Below are positions 8,052 to 15,664 of a stretch of 64,000 nucleotides of DNA, piece by piece. Both the position numbers and the translations under genes were made by a program. This DNA comes from Thiomicrorhabdus sp033238645. GTDB lineage: Bacteria; Pseudomonadota; Gammaproteobacteria; Thiomicrospirales; Thiomicrospiraceae. The stretch lies in NCBI GenBank assembly GCA_033238645.1, contig BQXR01000006.1:1-64000 (forward strand). Reading direction: 5' to 3'. Every line of letters starts with the position of its first letter. The first letter of the stretch is position 1. The notes below the pieces were generated by a model. The model saw nothing but the letters and a program-made list of their open reading frames with translations, made no database searches and was not told the origin of the DNA.

Positions 8052-9537
8052 TCTGTAACCCTAGATCAACATGATAACGGAAGCCTTGACCTTGCTGATC
8101 GAATAGCTTATTCGACTCTTCTGGCCCCCAAGTCCCTGATGAATAGGTATCAATATAGCTGGTATTTTCTGCCCATGATTGAATAACAGGATCAACCACT
8201 TTCCAAGCCGCTTTGACTTCATCATAACGTAGGAAAAGAGAACGATCCCCTTTGATAACATCTAACAATAGCTCTTCATAAGCATCATTAGAGAAACCAT
8301 CTTCCTGACATAAACTCGCATCCAAACTGATCTGTTGCGTGTTCATCTCAAGGCCAGGTTGTTTTGCAGACATTTCTATCTTTATAGCGTTATCTGGTTG
8401 AATACTAAAGACAATCCAGTTTGGCTCTATCTTCTTGACTTGAGACGCTTTAAAGAATTGCTGTGGTGGATGTTTGAAACAGATTGAAACAAGCGTCTGA
8501 CTTTTAGGCATATTTTTACCAGTTTGCAGGTAGAAAGGCACCCCTTCCCAACGCCAGTTATCGATATAGACTTTCAGAGCAGCAAAGGTCTCTGTCACAG
8601 AGTCTTCTGCCACGCCCTCTTCATCAAGATAGGACTTAACAGCCTTGCCATTAATCGTCCCTGCATCATATTGTGCACGGTATGCCTGAGCATTAACATT
8701 CTTTTTATTGATTGGACGAATCGACTTTAGCAGTTTAACCTTCTCATTCCGCAGCATCTCAGCTTCCATTGAAGCAGGTGGCTCCATGGCGACCAATGCT
8801 AGCAACTGTAATAGGTGACTTTGAATCATGTCACGCATAGCGCCACTGTTATCGTAGTAACCCGCTCTTGAACCGATAGCACGGTCTTCTGCGTGGGTAA
8901 TCTGAATATGATCAATATAGTTACGGTTCCATAGAGGTTCCATTAAAATATTGGCAAAACGGAATACCATGATATTTTGCACCATGCCTTTTCCAAGGTA
9001 GTGGTCAATACGATAGGTCTGCTCTTCCGTTAAGTGAGAGTTTAGCTGGTGCTGTAGGGCTTTAGCGGAGTCTGAGTCATAACCGAATGGCTTCTCAAGA
9101 ACAACACGCTTCCAACCTTTAGACTCATTTAAAAGTTGATAATCACTTAGGTTCTTAACAACACGACCAAAGTCAGCAGGACTGATTGAAAGGTAAAAGG
9201 CCATATTAGATGACCAGCCCTTATCAAGGATATGAGTTTGTAGCTCGCCATAACACTCAGGTTTGGTAATATCCATTTTGAAATACGAAAGGCGTGCTGC
9301 AAACTTAGTAAATAACTCTTCAGAGAGCCCACCACGAGCAGCACCACCAATATGGTCTTTAATGACTTTTATCCAATCACTGTCTGTCCATTCTCTACGA
9401 CCAATAGCAATGATATTCACATCTTCATTTAGGCGACCTTCTGTCTCTAAATGATAGAAAGCAGGCATTAACTTGGTTAAAGAGAGATTGCCAGTGGCGC
9501 CGAAAATAACATAAGTACAAGGGGTTCTATGTGACAT
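8041..9537 (-). CDS. zwf: Glucose-6-phosphate 1-dehydrogenase
   Basis: Oxidises glucose-6-phosphate with NADP+ to 6-phosphogluconolactone. The N-terminus has the nucleotide-binding FGATGNLSLTKLMPA, and the substrate signature RIDHYLGKG is present. I chose ATG at 9537 (MSHRTPCTYVIFGATG) because AAGGAT lies 6 nt upstream and it starts 8 bp after the gnd stop; the longer frame to 9594 would overlap gnd. This gives 498 aa, close to E. coli Zwf (491). It overlaps pgl by 11 bp downstream, so the three genes form one transcription unit. Confidence 0.95.
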   Translation of the reverse strand: MSHRTPCTYVIFGATGNLSLTKLMPAFYHLETEGRLNEDVNIIAIGRREWTDSDWIKVIKDHIGGAARGGLSEELFTKFAARLSYFKMDITKPECYGELQTHILDKGWSSNMAFYLSISPADFGRVVKNLSDYQLLNESKGWKRVVLEKPFGYDSDSAKALQHQLNSHLTEEQTYRIDHYLGKGMVQNIMVFRFANILMEPLWNRNYIDHIQITHAEDRAIGSRAGYYDNSGAMRDMIQSHLLQLLALVAMEPPASMEAEMLRNEKVKLLKSIRPINKKNVNAQAYRAQYDAGTINGKAVKSYLDEEGVAEDSVTETFAALKVYIDNWRWEGVPFYLQTGKNMPKSQTLVSICFKHPPQQFFKASQVKKIEPNWIVFSIQPDNAIKIEMSAKQPGLEMNTQQISLDASLCQEDGFSNDAYEELLLDVIKGDRSLFLRYDEVKAAWKVVDPVIQSWAENTSYIDTYSSGTWGPEESNKLFDQQGQGFRYHVDLGLQNEK

Positions 9538-9545
9538 GGCTATCC

Positions 9546-10994
9546 TTAAACTTCGTAACTGCTTGAACTGATCTTGCCACCTGATTGAATCCAATCAGTG
9601 TGGAAACGCTCACCACGAGGCGCATCAACACGCTCGTAAGTATGTGCCCCAAAATAATCACGTTGTGCTTGTAACATATTGGCTGAAACTGTCTCACTGC
9701 GGTAACCATCAAAGAAGGCCAAAGCCGAGCTAAGTGCAGGGGTTGGGATGCTCTGCTCAATACCGAAAATAGCTGCTTTGCGCCAGTTAGCTTCTGAAGA
9801 CTTAATAGCATCTTCAAAGAAGCTATCTTGTAGTAGATTCTGTAGCTCTGGCTTATCATCATAAGCGCGTTTGATTTCGCCTAGGAAGGTACTACGGATA
9901 ATACAACCACCACGCCACATCAATGCAATCGCGCCGTAATTAAGATCCCAACCAAAGGATTTGTCTGCCTCTTTAAGCAGCATATAACCTTGAGTGTAAG
10001 AGATGATTTTTGACGCATATAATCCATCATGAATACTCTGTAGAATATCTGATCGGTCTTTCGTAGAAACACTTGTATTGCGCGGGTAAATTTTAGAAGC
10101 GACAACACGCTCATCTTTAAGTGCTGATAGACAACGTGCGTAAACAGAATCAGTAATCAGTGTTAGTGGCACACCCATGTCTAATGAGCTAATGCCTGTC
10201 CACTTACCCGTTCCTTTCTGGCCTGCTGCATCTAAGATTTTATCAATCAGAGGTTCACCATCGGTATCTTTAAAGGTTAGGATATCTGCGGTGATTTCAA
10301 CAAGGTATGAGTCTAAAACGCCTTTATTCCACTCTGCAAAGGTGTGGTGACATTCATCAGCGCTCATACCCAAACCTTCACGCATTAGCTGGTAAGCTTC
10401 TGAGATCAACTGCATATCACCGTATTCAATACCGTTATGCACCATCTTCACATAGTGACCAGCACCTTCATCGCCTACCCAGTCACAACACGGCTCACCA
10501 TCTACTTTGGCTGAGATCGCTTGGAAGATTGGCTTAACCGCTTGCCATGCCTCAGGATTACCACCTGGCATAATTGAAGGACCTGTTCTAGCACCCTCTT
10601 CACCACCAGAAACCCCCGTACCAATAAACGAGATGCCTTTGGCTTTAAGATCATTAGTACGACGTGTAGAGTCTGTATAAAGAGAGTTACCACCATCAAT
10701 AATAATGTCACCCTTATCCAGCAGAGGAACCAGCTTATCAATAAAAAGATCAACGACCTCACCCGCCTTAACCATTAACATTACTTTTCTTGGAGTAGCT
10801 AGACTATCCACCATCTCTTGCAGAGAGTAAGTCCCAACAATTGATTTCTCCTTTGCTTCGCCTGCCAGAAAGTCATTTGTCTTATCATCACTACGGTTAT
10901 AGACCGCAACGGTAAAACCATGATCAGCCATGTTTAAAACTAAGTTTTGTCCCATTACGGCTAGGCCAACTAATCCAATATCTGCTTTAGGCAT
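9546..10994 (-). CDS. gnd: 6-phosphogluconate dehydrogenase, decarboxylating
   Basis: Converts 6-phosphogluconate to ribulose-5-phosphate, CO2 and NADPH. The 482 aa protein is of the long homodimeric type. It begins with a Rossmann motif (GLAVMGQNLVLNMADHGF) and carries the signature IIDGGNSLYTDSTRR, GTGVSGGEEGAR and KMVHNGIEYGDMQ, with the catalytic Lys and substrate-binding residues. ATG at 10994 is preceded by CTGGAG. It is the first gene of the oxidative pentose phosphate operon gnd-zwf-pgl, so all three steps are co-expressed. Confidence 0.95.
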   Translation of the reverse strand: MPKADIGLVGLAVMGQNLVLNMADHGFTVAVYNRSDDKTNDFLAGEAKEKSIVGTYSLQEMVDSLATPRKVMLMVKAGEVVDLFIDKLVPLLDKGDIIIDGGNSLYTDSTRRTNDLKAKGISFIGTGVSGGEEGARTGPSIMPGGNPEAWQAVKPIFQAISAKVDGEPCCDWVGDEGAGHYVKMVHNGIEYGDMQLISEAYQLMREGLGMSADECHHTFAEWNKGVLDSYLVEITADILTFKDTDGEPLIDKILDAAGQKGTGKWTGISSLDMGVPLTLITDSVYARCLSALKDERVVASKIYPRNTSVSTKDRSDILQSIHDGLYASKIISYTQGYMLLKEADKSFGWDLNYGAIALMWRGGCIIRSTFLGEIKRAYDDKPELQNLLQDSFFEDAIKSSEANWRKAAIFGIEQSIPTPALSSALAFFDGYRSETVSANMLQAQRDYFGAHTYERVDAPRGERFHTDWIQSGGKISSSSYEV

Positions 10995-11210
10995 AACGAC
11001 TCCAGAGGTAAGTTAAATAAAGGCGTTATTGTACCCAATGTTTGTAGGCTTTAAATTACAAATAGATGATCTTTAACAAAAACATTAAGAAAACTAAGGA
11101 TTGAATTTGAATTTTAAGGGTGTAACAGAAGAGGTTATGATTTACATCAAGTTTGCTACTTGGTTAACGATGATAAGATTAGGACTATTTTGCCAAATTT
11201 TAGCTATAAA

Positions 11211-11244
11211 AAAACCCGCGAATGACTGAGTCATTGCGGGTTTT
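11211..11244 (-). terminator. Terminator of the tRNA operon
   Basis: On the minus strand the stem AAAACCCGC...GCGGGTTTT encloses a second short stem (AATGACT/AGTCATT) and runs into seven T. It begins 7 bp downstream of the last tRNA-Glu and ends the cluster. Confidence 0.85.
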
Positions 11245-11250
11245 AGAATG

Positions 11251-11326
11251 TGGCGTCCCGTAGGGGAGTCGAACCCCTGTTACCGCCGTGAAAGGGCGGT
11301 GTCCTAGGCCTCTAGACGAACGGGAC
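11251..11326 (-). tRNA. tRNA-Glu (anticodon TTC), copy 2
   Basis: 76 nt with encoded CCA at 11251-11253. The minus strand folds as a cloverleaf: acceptor GTCCCGT, anticodon loop CCTTTCACG with TTC, T-loop GGTTCGACTCC. It is identical to the copy at 11674-11749. Confidence 0.97.
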
Positions 11327-11592
11327 ATTTTTTTAGCACTTTCTTAGCCTGCTTGGTTCTCAATTTCTTCGTTGGTTGTCGGTCACATACTTGCGTATGC
11401 TCCCTTCTTCCGCCTTGAACTTGAGGCCAATCAGACTAATTAAGTTGCTAAAAACTTTCTTATTTCTAAGTTGGTTTTTAGCGCGCTGATTTGTTACTTG
11501 GGTAAACCCTTGTAACGGTGCTTGTATCTCAACAAGCAGTTGGTTGAAAGTCAACGTACGGCCTAGTGTACTCTTTTCAACCCACTTAAATA
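11327..11592 (-). other. 266-bp spacer inside the tRNA operon
   Basis: Unusually long spacer between tRNA-Glu and tRNA-Gly. It contains a dyad GCATACGCAAGTATGT (read on the minus strand, about 11386-11401). A 64-codon frame on the minus strand has no homology I recognise and is probably not a gene. The spacer may be a remnant of duplication or recombination between the two identical tRNA-Glu genes. Confidence 0.5.
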
Positions 11593-11667
11593 TGGAGCGG
11601 GAAACGAGGATCGAACTCGCGACCCCAACCTTGGCAAGGTTGTGCTCTACCGCTGAGCTATTCCCGC
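11593..11667 (-). tRNA. tRNA-Gly (anticodon GCC)
   Basis: 75 nt with encoded CCA at 11593-11595. Acceptor stem GCGGGAA pairs with TTCCCGC, anticodon loop CTTGCCAAG gives GCC, and the T-arm has GAGTTCGATCC. Confidence 0.97.
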
Positions 11668-11673
11668 AAATTG

Positions 11674-11749
11674 TGGCGTCCCGTAGGGGAGTCGAACCCC
11701 TGTTACCGCCGTGAAAGGGCGGTGTCCTAGGCCTCTAGACGAACGGGAC
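11674..11749 (-). tRNA. tRNA-Glu (anticodon TTC), copy 1
   Basis: 76 nt with encoded CCA at 11674-11676, identical in sequence to the copy at 11251-11326. It lies only 6 bp upstream of tRNA-Gly in the transcript. Confidence 0.97.
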
Positions 11750-11856
11750 ACACATTGTGATTTTAATTTATGATAAATCATAAGGTCAAAATCGATATTA
11801 TCAGCATCATTAAACTCGGCCTAGTGAGTTTATTTTCCAGGGCTATATTAGCCAGT

Positions 11857-11932
11857 TGGTGGAGCTAAGCGGGATCGAACCGCTGACCTCAACACTGCCA
11901 GTGTTGCGCTCTCCCAGCTGAGCTATAGCCCC
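11857..11932 (-). tRNA. tRNA-Ala (anticodon GGC)
   Basis: 76 nt with encoded CCA at 11857-11859. Acceptor GGGGCTA pairs with TAGCTCC, D-arm AGCTCAGCTGGGAGAGC, anticodon loop ACTGGCAGT gives GGC, T-loop GGTTCGATCCC. First gene of the tRNA operon. Confidence 0.97.
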
Positions 11933-11950
11933 CTTGAGCTGATGTGGCGT

Positions 11951-11978
11951 ATTATATAGAGTTGGCTCTTAGCGTCAA
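11951..11978 (-). promoter_or_regulatory. Sigma70 promoter of the tRNA operon
   Basis: On the minus strand TTGACG (-35, 11978-11973) and a perfect TATAAT (-10, 11956-11951) are separated by 16 bp, 18 bp upstream of tRNA-Ala. This is the strongest promoter-like sequence I found in the window, as expected for a stable RNA operon. Confidence 0.85.
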
Positions 11979-12649
11979 GCTTAAATGTTAAAAAACTCGT
12001 ACTTTTTTATAAAAGAAACAAAAATACTGCTAAGTCTTTGTTTTTTACATTTTGAGCCTATTATTCAATGCGTCAATATACCCAACACTACAAACTAGAT
12101 AGTCTCAATCAGCTATAAAAAAAGGCTAAGCCCCTGTAAAAGGGGTTTTGTATCCATCCCTTCGAAATCGGCATTAAGGTTATTATTTGATCACTCAATT
12201 GAAGAATGCTTATCAAAAAAATAATTTTAAAGGCTTATCATCATTGCTGTTCAACTAACAAAACGTATTCAAATCCTCTTACAGTCTGAAATTAATGAGC
12301 TCTACGCATTACCAATGCTTTAGCCGAGCTGATAGAGAAAGGCAGATTTTATCCCGAAACGCATATATTATTTAAGCTGCAATCACAGCCATATTCGCAC
12401 TCCCTGAAGTTAAAAAAGAGGATGGGTGATAATCTGACCCACAGGTTTGTGCTGACCCCAAGTCTTGCTCAACACCTTTATTCTCTGTCTGATCACTCAT
12501 TCTTAAGTTTACAGAAGTTTAATCAGACAGCTCTAAGATACAAGTCTCATAATCAGTGACACTAGCGGACGATCTTCAAAACCCTTAATGTCGTTTAACT
12601 CTCTTTCAGCTCAGGAAAAAGATGAGTGATGGCAGTAGATATCAAAAAA
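11979..12649. other. 670-bp stretch without a recognised gene
   Basis: AT-rich. It holds a small hairpin (CCCCTGTAAAAGGGG near 12130-12145), flanked on the minus strand by a T run, which could terminate the ars transcript. A stop-free plus-strand frame at 12299-12559 has no good start and no family I recognise; it may be a gene remnant or chance. Confidence 0.5.
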
Positions 12650-13141
12650 TTATAAATGTGAATTAAAGTAATCTAGTTGTACTGGATGTTTTAGCGCTTT
12701 AGGGCGTATTTTCTGAACTTCTTCAATGACTTTTTCTCTAGACCAACCAAGAGCTAAAAGAATAAGCCCGACCACCAACCCTGTTCTACCGGAGCCACCT
12801 TTACAATGCACAGCAATAGTTCTTTTGTTTTTTATCGCCTCCAAAATATTAATCTTTTGAGCATCCCACTGAGCTTTAAATACTCTGTTTGGGGCTGCAT
12901 CATCTAAAATGGGTAATTGAATCCAATCAATGCCCTGTTTTTCGCATTCAATTGGTAATGAGAGCGCGTTATTTTTTTTCATTTCTTCATCAAACATTAA
13001 CGTAACAAGCATGCTAGTACCGGCCTGTTTAAGTGTTGAAATAGATTCAATTAAAATAGAATCTTTCGTGCCCGGGCACGGGGTGAAGATAAGCTGACTA
13101 CCGTTTTCAAGTGGCAAAATATCAAAAGGATGTGGCTGCAT
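12650..13141 (-). CDS. Dual-specificity/tyrosine phosphatase-like protein of the arsenic cluster
   Basis: A 163-aa protein with the cysteine-phosphatase signature HCKGGSGRTG (His112, Cys113, Arg119), matching HCxxGxxR(T/S)G, in a CDKN3/DSP-like fold; a general-acid candidate Asp lies in PILDDAAPNR (79-81). I chose ATG at 13141 (MQPHPFDILP) with TAGGA 8 nt upstream. The longer frame to 13246 would run through the acr3 3' end. It is 40 bp downstream of acr3 and probably co-transcribed with arsC-arsR and acr3. Similar phosphatases sit in some bacterial ars operons, but their substrate is not known to me. Its real role (arsenic-related or phosphoprotein) is open. Confidence 0.8.
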   Translation of the reverse strand: MQPHPFDILPLENGSQLIFTPCPGTKDSILIESISTLKQAGTSMLVTLMFDEEMKKNNALSLPIECEKQGIDWIQLPILDDAAPNRVFKAQWDAQKINILEAIKNKRTIAVHCKGGSGRTGLVVGLILLALGWSREKVIEEVQKIRPKALKHPVQLDYFNSHL

Positions 13142-13181
13142 AATTTTTCCTAAACATGATGAATTTATAAAGTTGTGATTT

Positions 13182-14198
13182 TTATTTAAACCAGTGCTGT
13201 GTTCTATTAATAATGTAAACCAATGACAACATAACAGGCACTTCAACGAGTACCCCTACAACAGTTGCGAGTGCGGCTCCTGAGTGTAAGCCAAAAAGAG
13301 ATATGGCTACTGCGACAGCCATTTCAAAGAAGTTAGATGTGCTTATCAAACACGCTGGAGCTGCGATGTTATGCGGGAGTTTCATCCATTTTGCAGCTAG
13401 GTACGCAATAATGAAAATACCGTATGTTTGAATTATTAGAGGAATAGCTATTAAGCCGATAGTTTCAGGCTCAGATATTATGGTATTAGCTTGAAAGCCA
13501 AATAATAAAACTACAGTCCCTAACAAACCAATAACTGACCAAGGTTTTAAAGTGGATAAAAAGTGTTTTAATTCATCTTGACCATGACCCTTATTCAAGG
13601 CTTTACGAGTTATGATACCTGCAATTAAAGGCAATAACACATAGAGTACAACAGAAATCACTAAGGTGTTCCAAGGAACCTGAATATCACTTACACCTAG
13701 TAAAAATGCAGTAATGGGTGCAAAAGCGAATATCATAATCACGTCATTTACTGACACTTGCACTAAGGTGTAGTTTGGATCACCTTTGGTTAATTGTGAC
13801 CAAACAAATACCATTGCTGTACAAGGGGCAACCCCTAATAAAATCATACCGGCTATATATTCTTGGGCTGATGCAGGATCAACTAAATCAGCAAAGAGAA
13901 AATTAAAAAACAGCCAACCTAAACCTGCCATGCTAAAAGGCTTAATCAACCAATTGATAACGATGGTTAGTATTAGTCCTTTAGGGTTTTTACCAACATC
14001 TTTAATCGCGGAAAAGTCAATTTGCACCATCATGGGATAAATCATCACCCAAATAAACACAGCCACAACAATGTTAACGTGTGCGATTTCAAGATTTGCA
14101 ACTATTTGAAAGGCTCCTGGCTGCCATAAGCCTAATAGCACTCCAAGCACAATACTCAAACCAACCCATACCGATAAATAACGTTCAAAAATACCCAT
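13182..14198 (-). CDS. acr3: ACR3-family arsenite efflux permease
   Basis: Exports arsenite across the inner membrane, using the proton motive force. The protein of 338 aa has about ten hydrophobic segments. It carries the ACR3 hallmark GVAPCTAMVFVWSQ with the conserved Cys, plus VNDVIMIFAFAP and STSNFFEMAVAVAISLFG. I chose ATG at 14198 (MGIFERYLSVWVG) because AAAGGA lies 7 nt upstream; the frame upstream to 14216 begins with TTG next to the arsC-arsR stop. Together with the upstream ArsC-ArsR fusion this forms a minimal reduce-and-export resistance unit. Confidence 0.95.
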   Translation of the reverse strand: MGIFERYLSVWVGLSIVLGVLLGLWQPGAFQIVANLEIAHVNIVVAVFIWVMIYPMMVQIDFSAIKDVGKNPKGLILTIVINWLIKPFSMAGLGWLFFNFLFADLVDPASAQEYIAGMILLGVAPCTAMVFVWSQLTKGDPNYTLVQVSVNDVIMIFAFAPITAFLLGVSDIQVPWNTLVISVVLYVLLPLIAGIITRKALNKGHGQDELKHFLSTLKPWSVIGLLGTVVLLFGFQANTIISEPETIGLIAIPLIIQTYGIFIIAYLAAKWMKLPHNIAAPACLISTSNFFEMAVAVAISLFGLHSGAALATVVGVLVEVPVMLSLVYIINRTQHWFK

Positions 14199-14216
14199 GT
14201 TAAATCCTTTAAACAA

Positions 14217-15044
14217 TTAATTGCAAAAACTGGTCTTATCAGGTCTATTTTGCATTTTCGTTAAACGCTGAAGTTCGTTATTAATCAAAGGTATATTATT
14301 TTCTGTGGTCTGTGCAATTACTGATTTAGCCCATAGTGGCAAGTCAGGGTTGATACGATAGAACACCCACTGCCCATGCTTTCTATCAGTTATTACTCTC
14401 GCTTTTTTTAAAACAGCAAGGTTGCGTGACACTTTGGGCTGGCTACCTTCTTTCATCGCTTCCATTAACTCGCAAACACAAAGCTCACCATGGTAATGCA
14501 TCAACAATAGCGCTTTCAGGCGGATATTATCGGTGAGGCTTTTAAAAAAGGCGATGGGTTCCAAATCATTCAGTTGATTATTTTCGACATCAATTAAACT
14601 TTCTTTAGCACTGCTCTTAATATTGGCATTTTTTTCTTCAACTAAGAGAAACATAGATAAACGAGTATTAAGCTCGTTTAATGTCATGGAAAATGGATTG
14701 CTACCAGAGCGTTCTTTTGGATCTGGGAAGTCCCATGCCAATTGTTTACCAGCATTTGGGTAGCTTCTACATTCTCTATTTGCTTTGTCACATAATGTAA
14801 TTACATAATCAAAAGCTTGGCCTTCAAAAGTATTTACATTTTTAGAAACCAAATTTTTAGTATCTAAGCCAAGCTCCTCTAATGCATTAATTGTGCGTGA
14901 ATCAACTTTGTCTGGCTGAGTTCCCCCACTATAAACATCAAACCTATCACCAGCCTTATGTTTCATTAAGGCTTCAGCCATTTGAGATCTAGCTGAGTTA
15001 CCAGTGCACAGGAAAAGGATTTTATTTTTTTTAAGGATTTTCAT
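14217..15044 (-). CDS. Arsenate reductase-ArsR repressor fusion protein
   Basis: Two functions in one 275-aa chain. Residues 8-140 form a low-molecular-weight phosphatase-type ArsC: P-loop CTGNSARS (13-20), WDFPDP with the catalytic Asp (104-109), and Cys85 and Cys92 spaced as in thioredoxin-coupled ArsC (pI258 type). After a polar linker (about 140-163), residues 163-260 are an ArsR/SmtB winged helix with ELCVCEL, whose CxC (189, 191) is the classical arsenite-sensing site. Arsenate reduction and arsenite-responsive repression are thus joined, and both likely control acr3 directly downstream. Fusion order is enzyme first, repressor second. The reading frame is clean, so the fusion is not an assembly slip as far as can be seen. 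Confidence 0.92.
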   Translation of the reverse strand: MKILKKNKILFLCTGNSARSQMAEALMKHKAGDRFDVYSGGTQPDKVDSRTINALEELGLDTKNLVSKNVNTFEGQAFDYVITLCDKANRECRSYPNAGKQLAWDFPDPKERSGSNPFSMTLNELNTRLSMFLLVEEKNANIKSSAKESLIDVENNQLNDLEPIAFFKSLTDNIRLKALLLMHYHGELCVCELMEAMKEGSQPKVSRNLAVLKKARVITDRKHGQWVFYRINPDLPLWAKSVIAQTTENNIPLINNELQRLTKMQNRPDKTSFCN

Positions 15045-15054
15045 AGGAAATTAC

Positions 15055-15110
15055 CATATCTATATATATGAAATATTATATATACAAACTTTAACATGTA
15101 TATATTTATT
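15055..15110 (-). promoter_or_regulatory. Candidate ars promoter and ArsR operator
   Basis: Upstream of arsC-arsR the minus strand has TATACA, 16 bp, then TATAAT, and the imperfect palindrome CATATCTATATATATG (plus strand 15055-15070) between the -10 and the start. ArsR proteins bind AT-rich dyads at such positions. The assignment is by position and symmetry only. Confidence 0.4.
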
Positions 15111-15128
15111 TATGAAATGGTGATTTTA

Positions 15129-15145
15129 ATTTTCAAGGGGGGGGG
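15129..15145 (-). repeat. Possible degenerate C-tract repeat
   Basis: Read on the minus strand: nine C then TTGAAAATT. It resembles the short form but lacks the TG after the C run. Together with the plus-strand copy at 15623 it brackets the resolvase remnant in inverted orientation. Confidence 0.4.
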
Positions 15146-15240
15146 TACGCATTAACAGGCTAAAATACTTAGAAATAGATTTTTAGTGACTAATGTAATA
15201 TTTGGCTCACTAATTCATAACATAATAGACAGCTTGAAGT

Positions 15241-15489
15241 GCTGAAGGAACAATGAGGGAAATAGTTGTTACTATTCTAAGTGCTGTTGCAGGTGCCAAA
15301 CGTGAACGTATATTAGAATGTACAAATTAAGGTCGGATTAATGCTATAGAAAATGGTATTGCTTTTGGTCAAAAATGTTCTATTGATCGGGTTAAGTTAC
15401 TTGAACTGTATAAAGGTAAAATGTGAGCCACTGATATAGCCAAGGAATTAGGGACAGGAAGATCTACAGTTTATAAAATTCTAAATTAA
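15241..15489 (+). pseudogene. Decayed serine resolvase (Tn3-type), C-terminal part
   Basis: One continuous frame reads like the second half of a Tn3-family resolvase: IVVTILSAVAGAKRERILE, then GRINAIENGIAFGQKCSIDR, then the recombinase HTH ATDIAKELGTGRSTVYKIL. It is broken by two in-frame stops, TAA at 15328-15330 and TGA at 15424-15426, and ends with TAA at 15487. The catalytic N-terminal half is missing. It lies just upstream of the divergently oriented arsC-arsR gene. I infer that the ars genes arrived on a transposon whose recombinase has since decayed. Confidence 0.85.
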
Positions 15490-15622
15490 GATAAGCCTAA
15501 AAAAGTTAATATTTTATCCTAATGCTGATTTCAAGGGGATGAGCACCCTCCCCCTAAAACAGATAACTTAACCTTTTTGTAGTCGGGAAGTGTTTTAAAT
15601 CATTCGATTTGAATTGACCTAG

Positions 15623-15646
15623 CCCCCCCCCCCTGCTCAAAAAATA
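15623..15646 (+). repeat. C-tract repeat, short form (11 C)
   Basis: Eleven C followed by TGCTCAAAAAATA, between the resolvase remnant and the 3' end of gltX. This is the longest C run of the family in the window. The rest of 15490-15622 shows no gene. Confidence 0.8.
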
Positions 15647-15664
15647 CCCAAGTTAATTTAAAAA

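Noticed and set aside
11360..11554. 64-codon minus-strand frame in the tRNA spacer
   Set aside because: Lies between tRNA genes of one operon; no homology, no convincing start; probably random.
12299..12559. Stop-free plus-strand frame upstream of the arsenic cluster
   Set aside because: No start codon with a ribosome site near its beginning and no known family; kept only as a note in the intergenic description.
15424..15426. TGA in the resolvase remnant as a selenocysteine or recoded codon
   Set aside because: A TAA also interrupts the same frame upstream and the N-terminal half is missing, so decay is the simpler reading.
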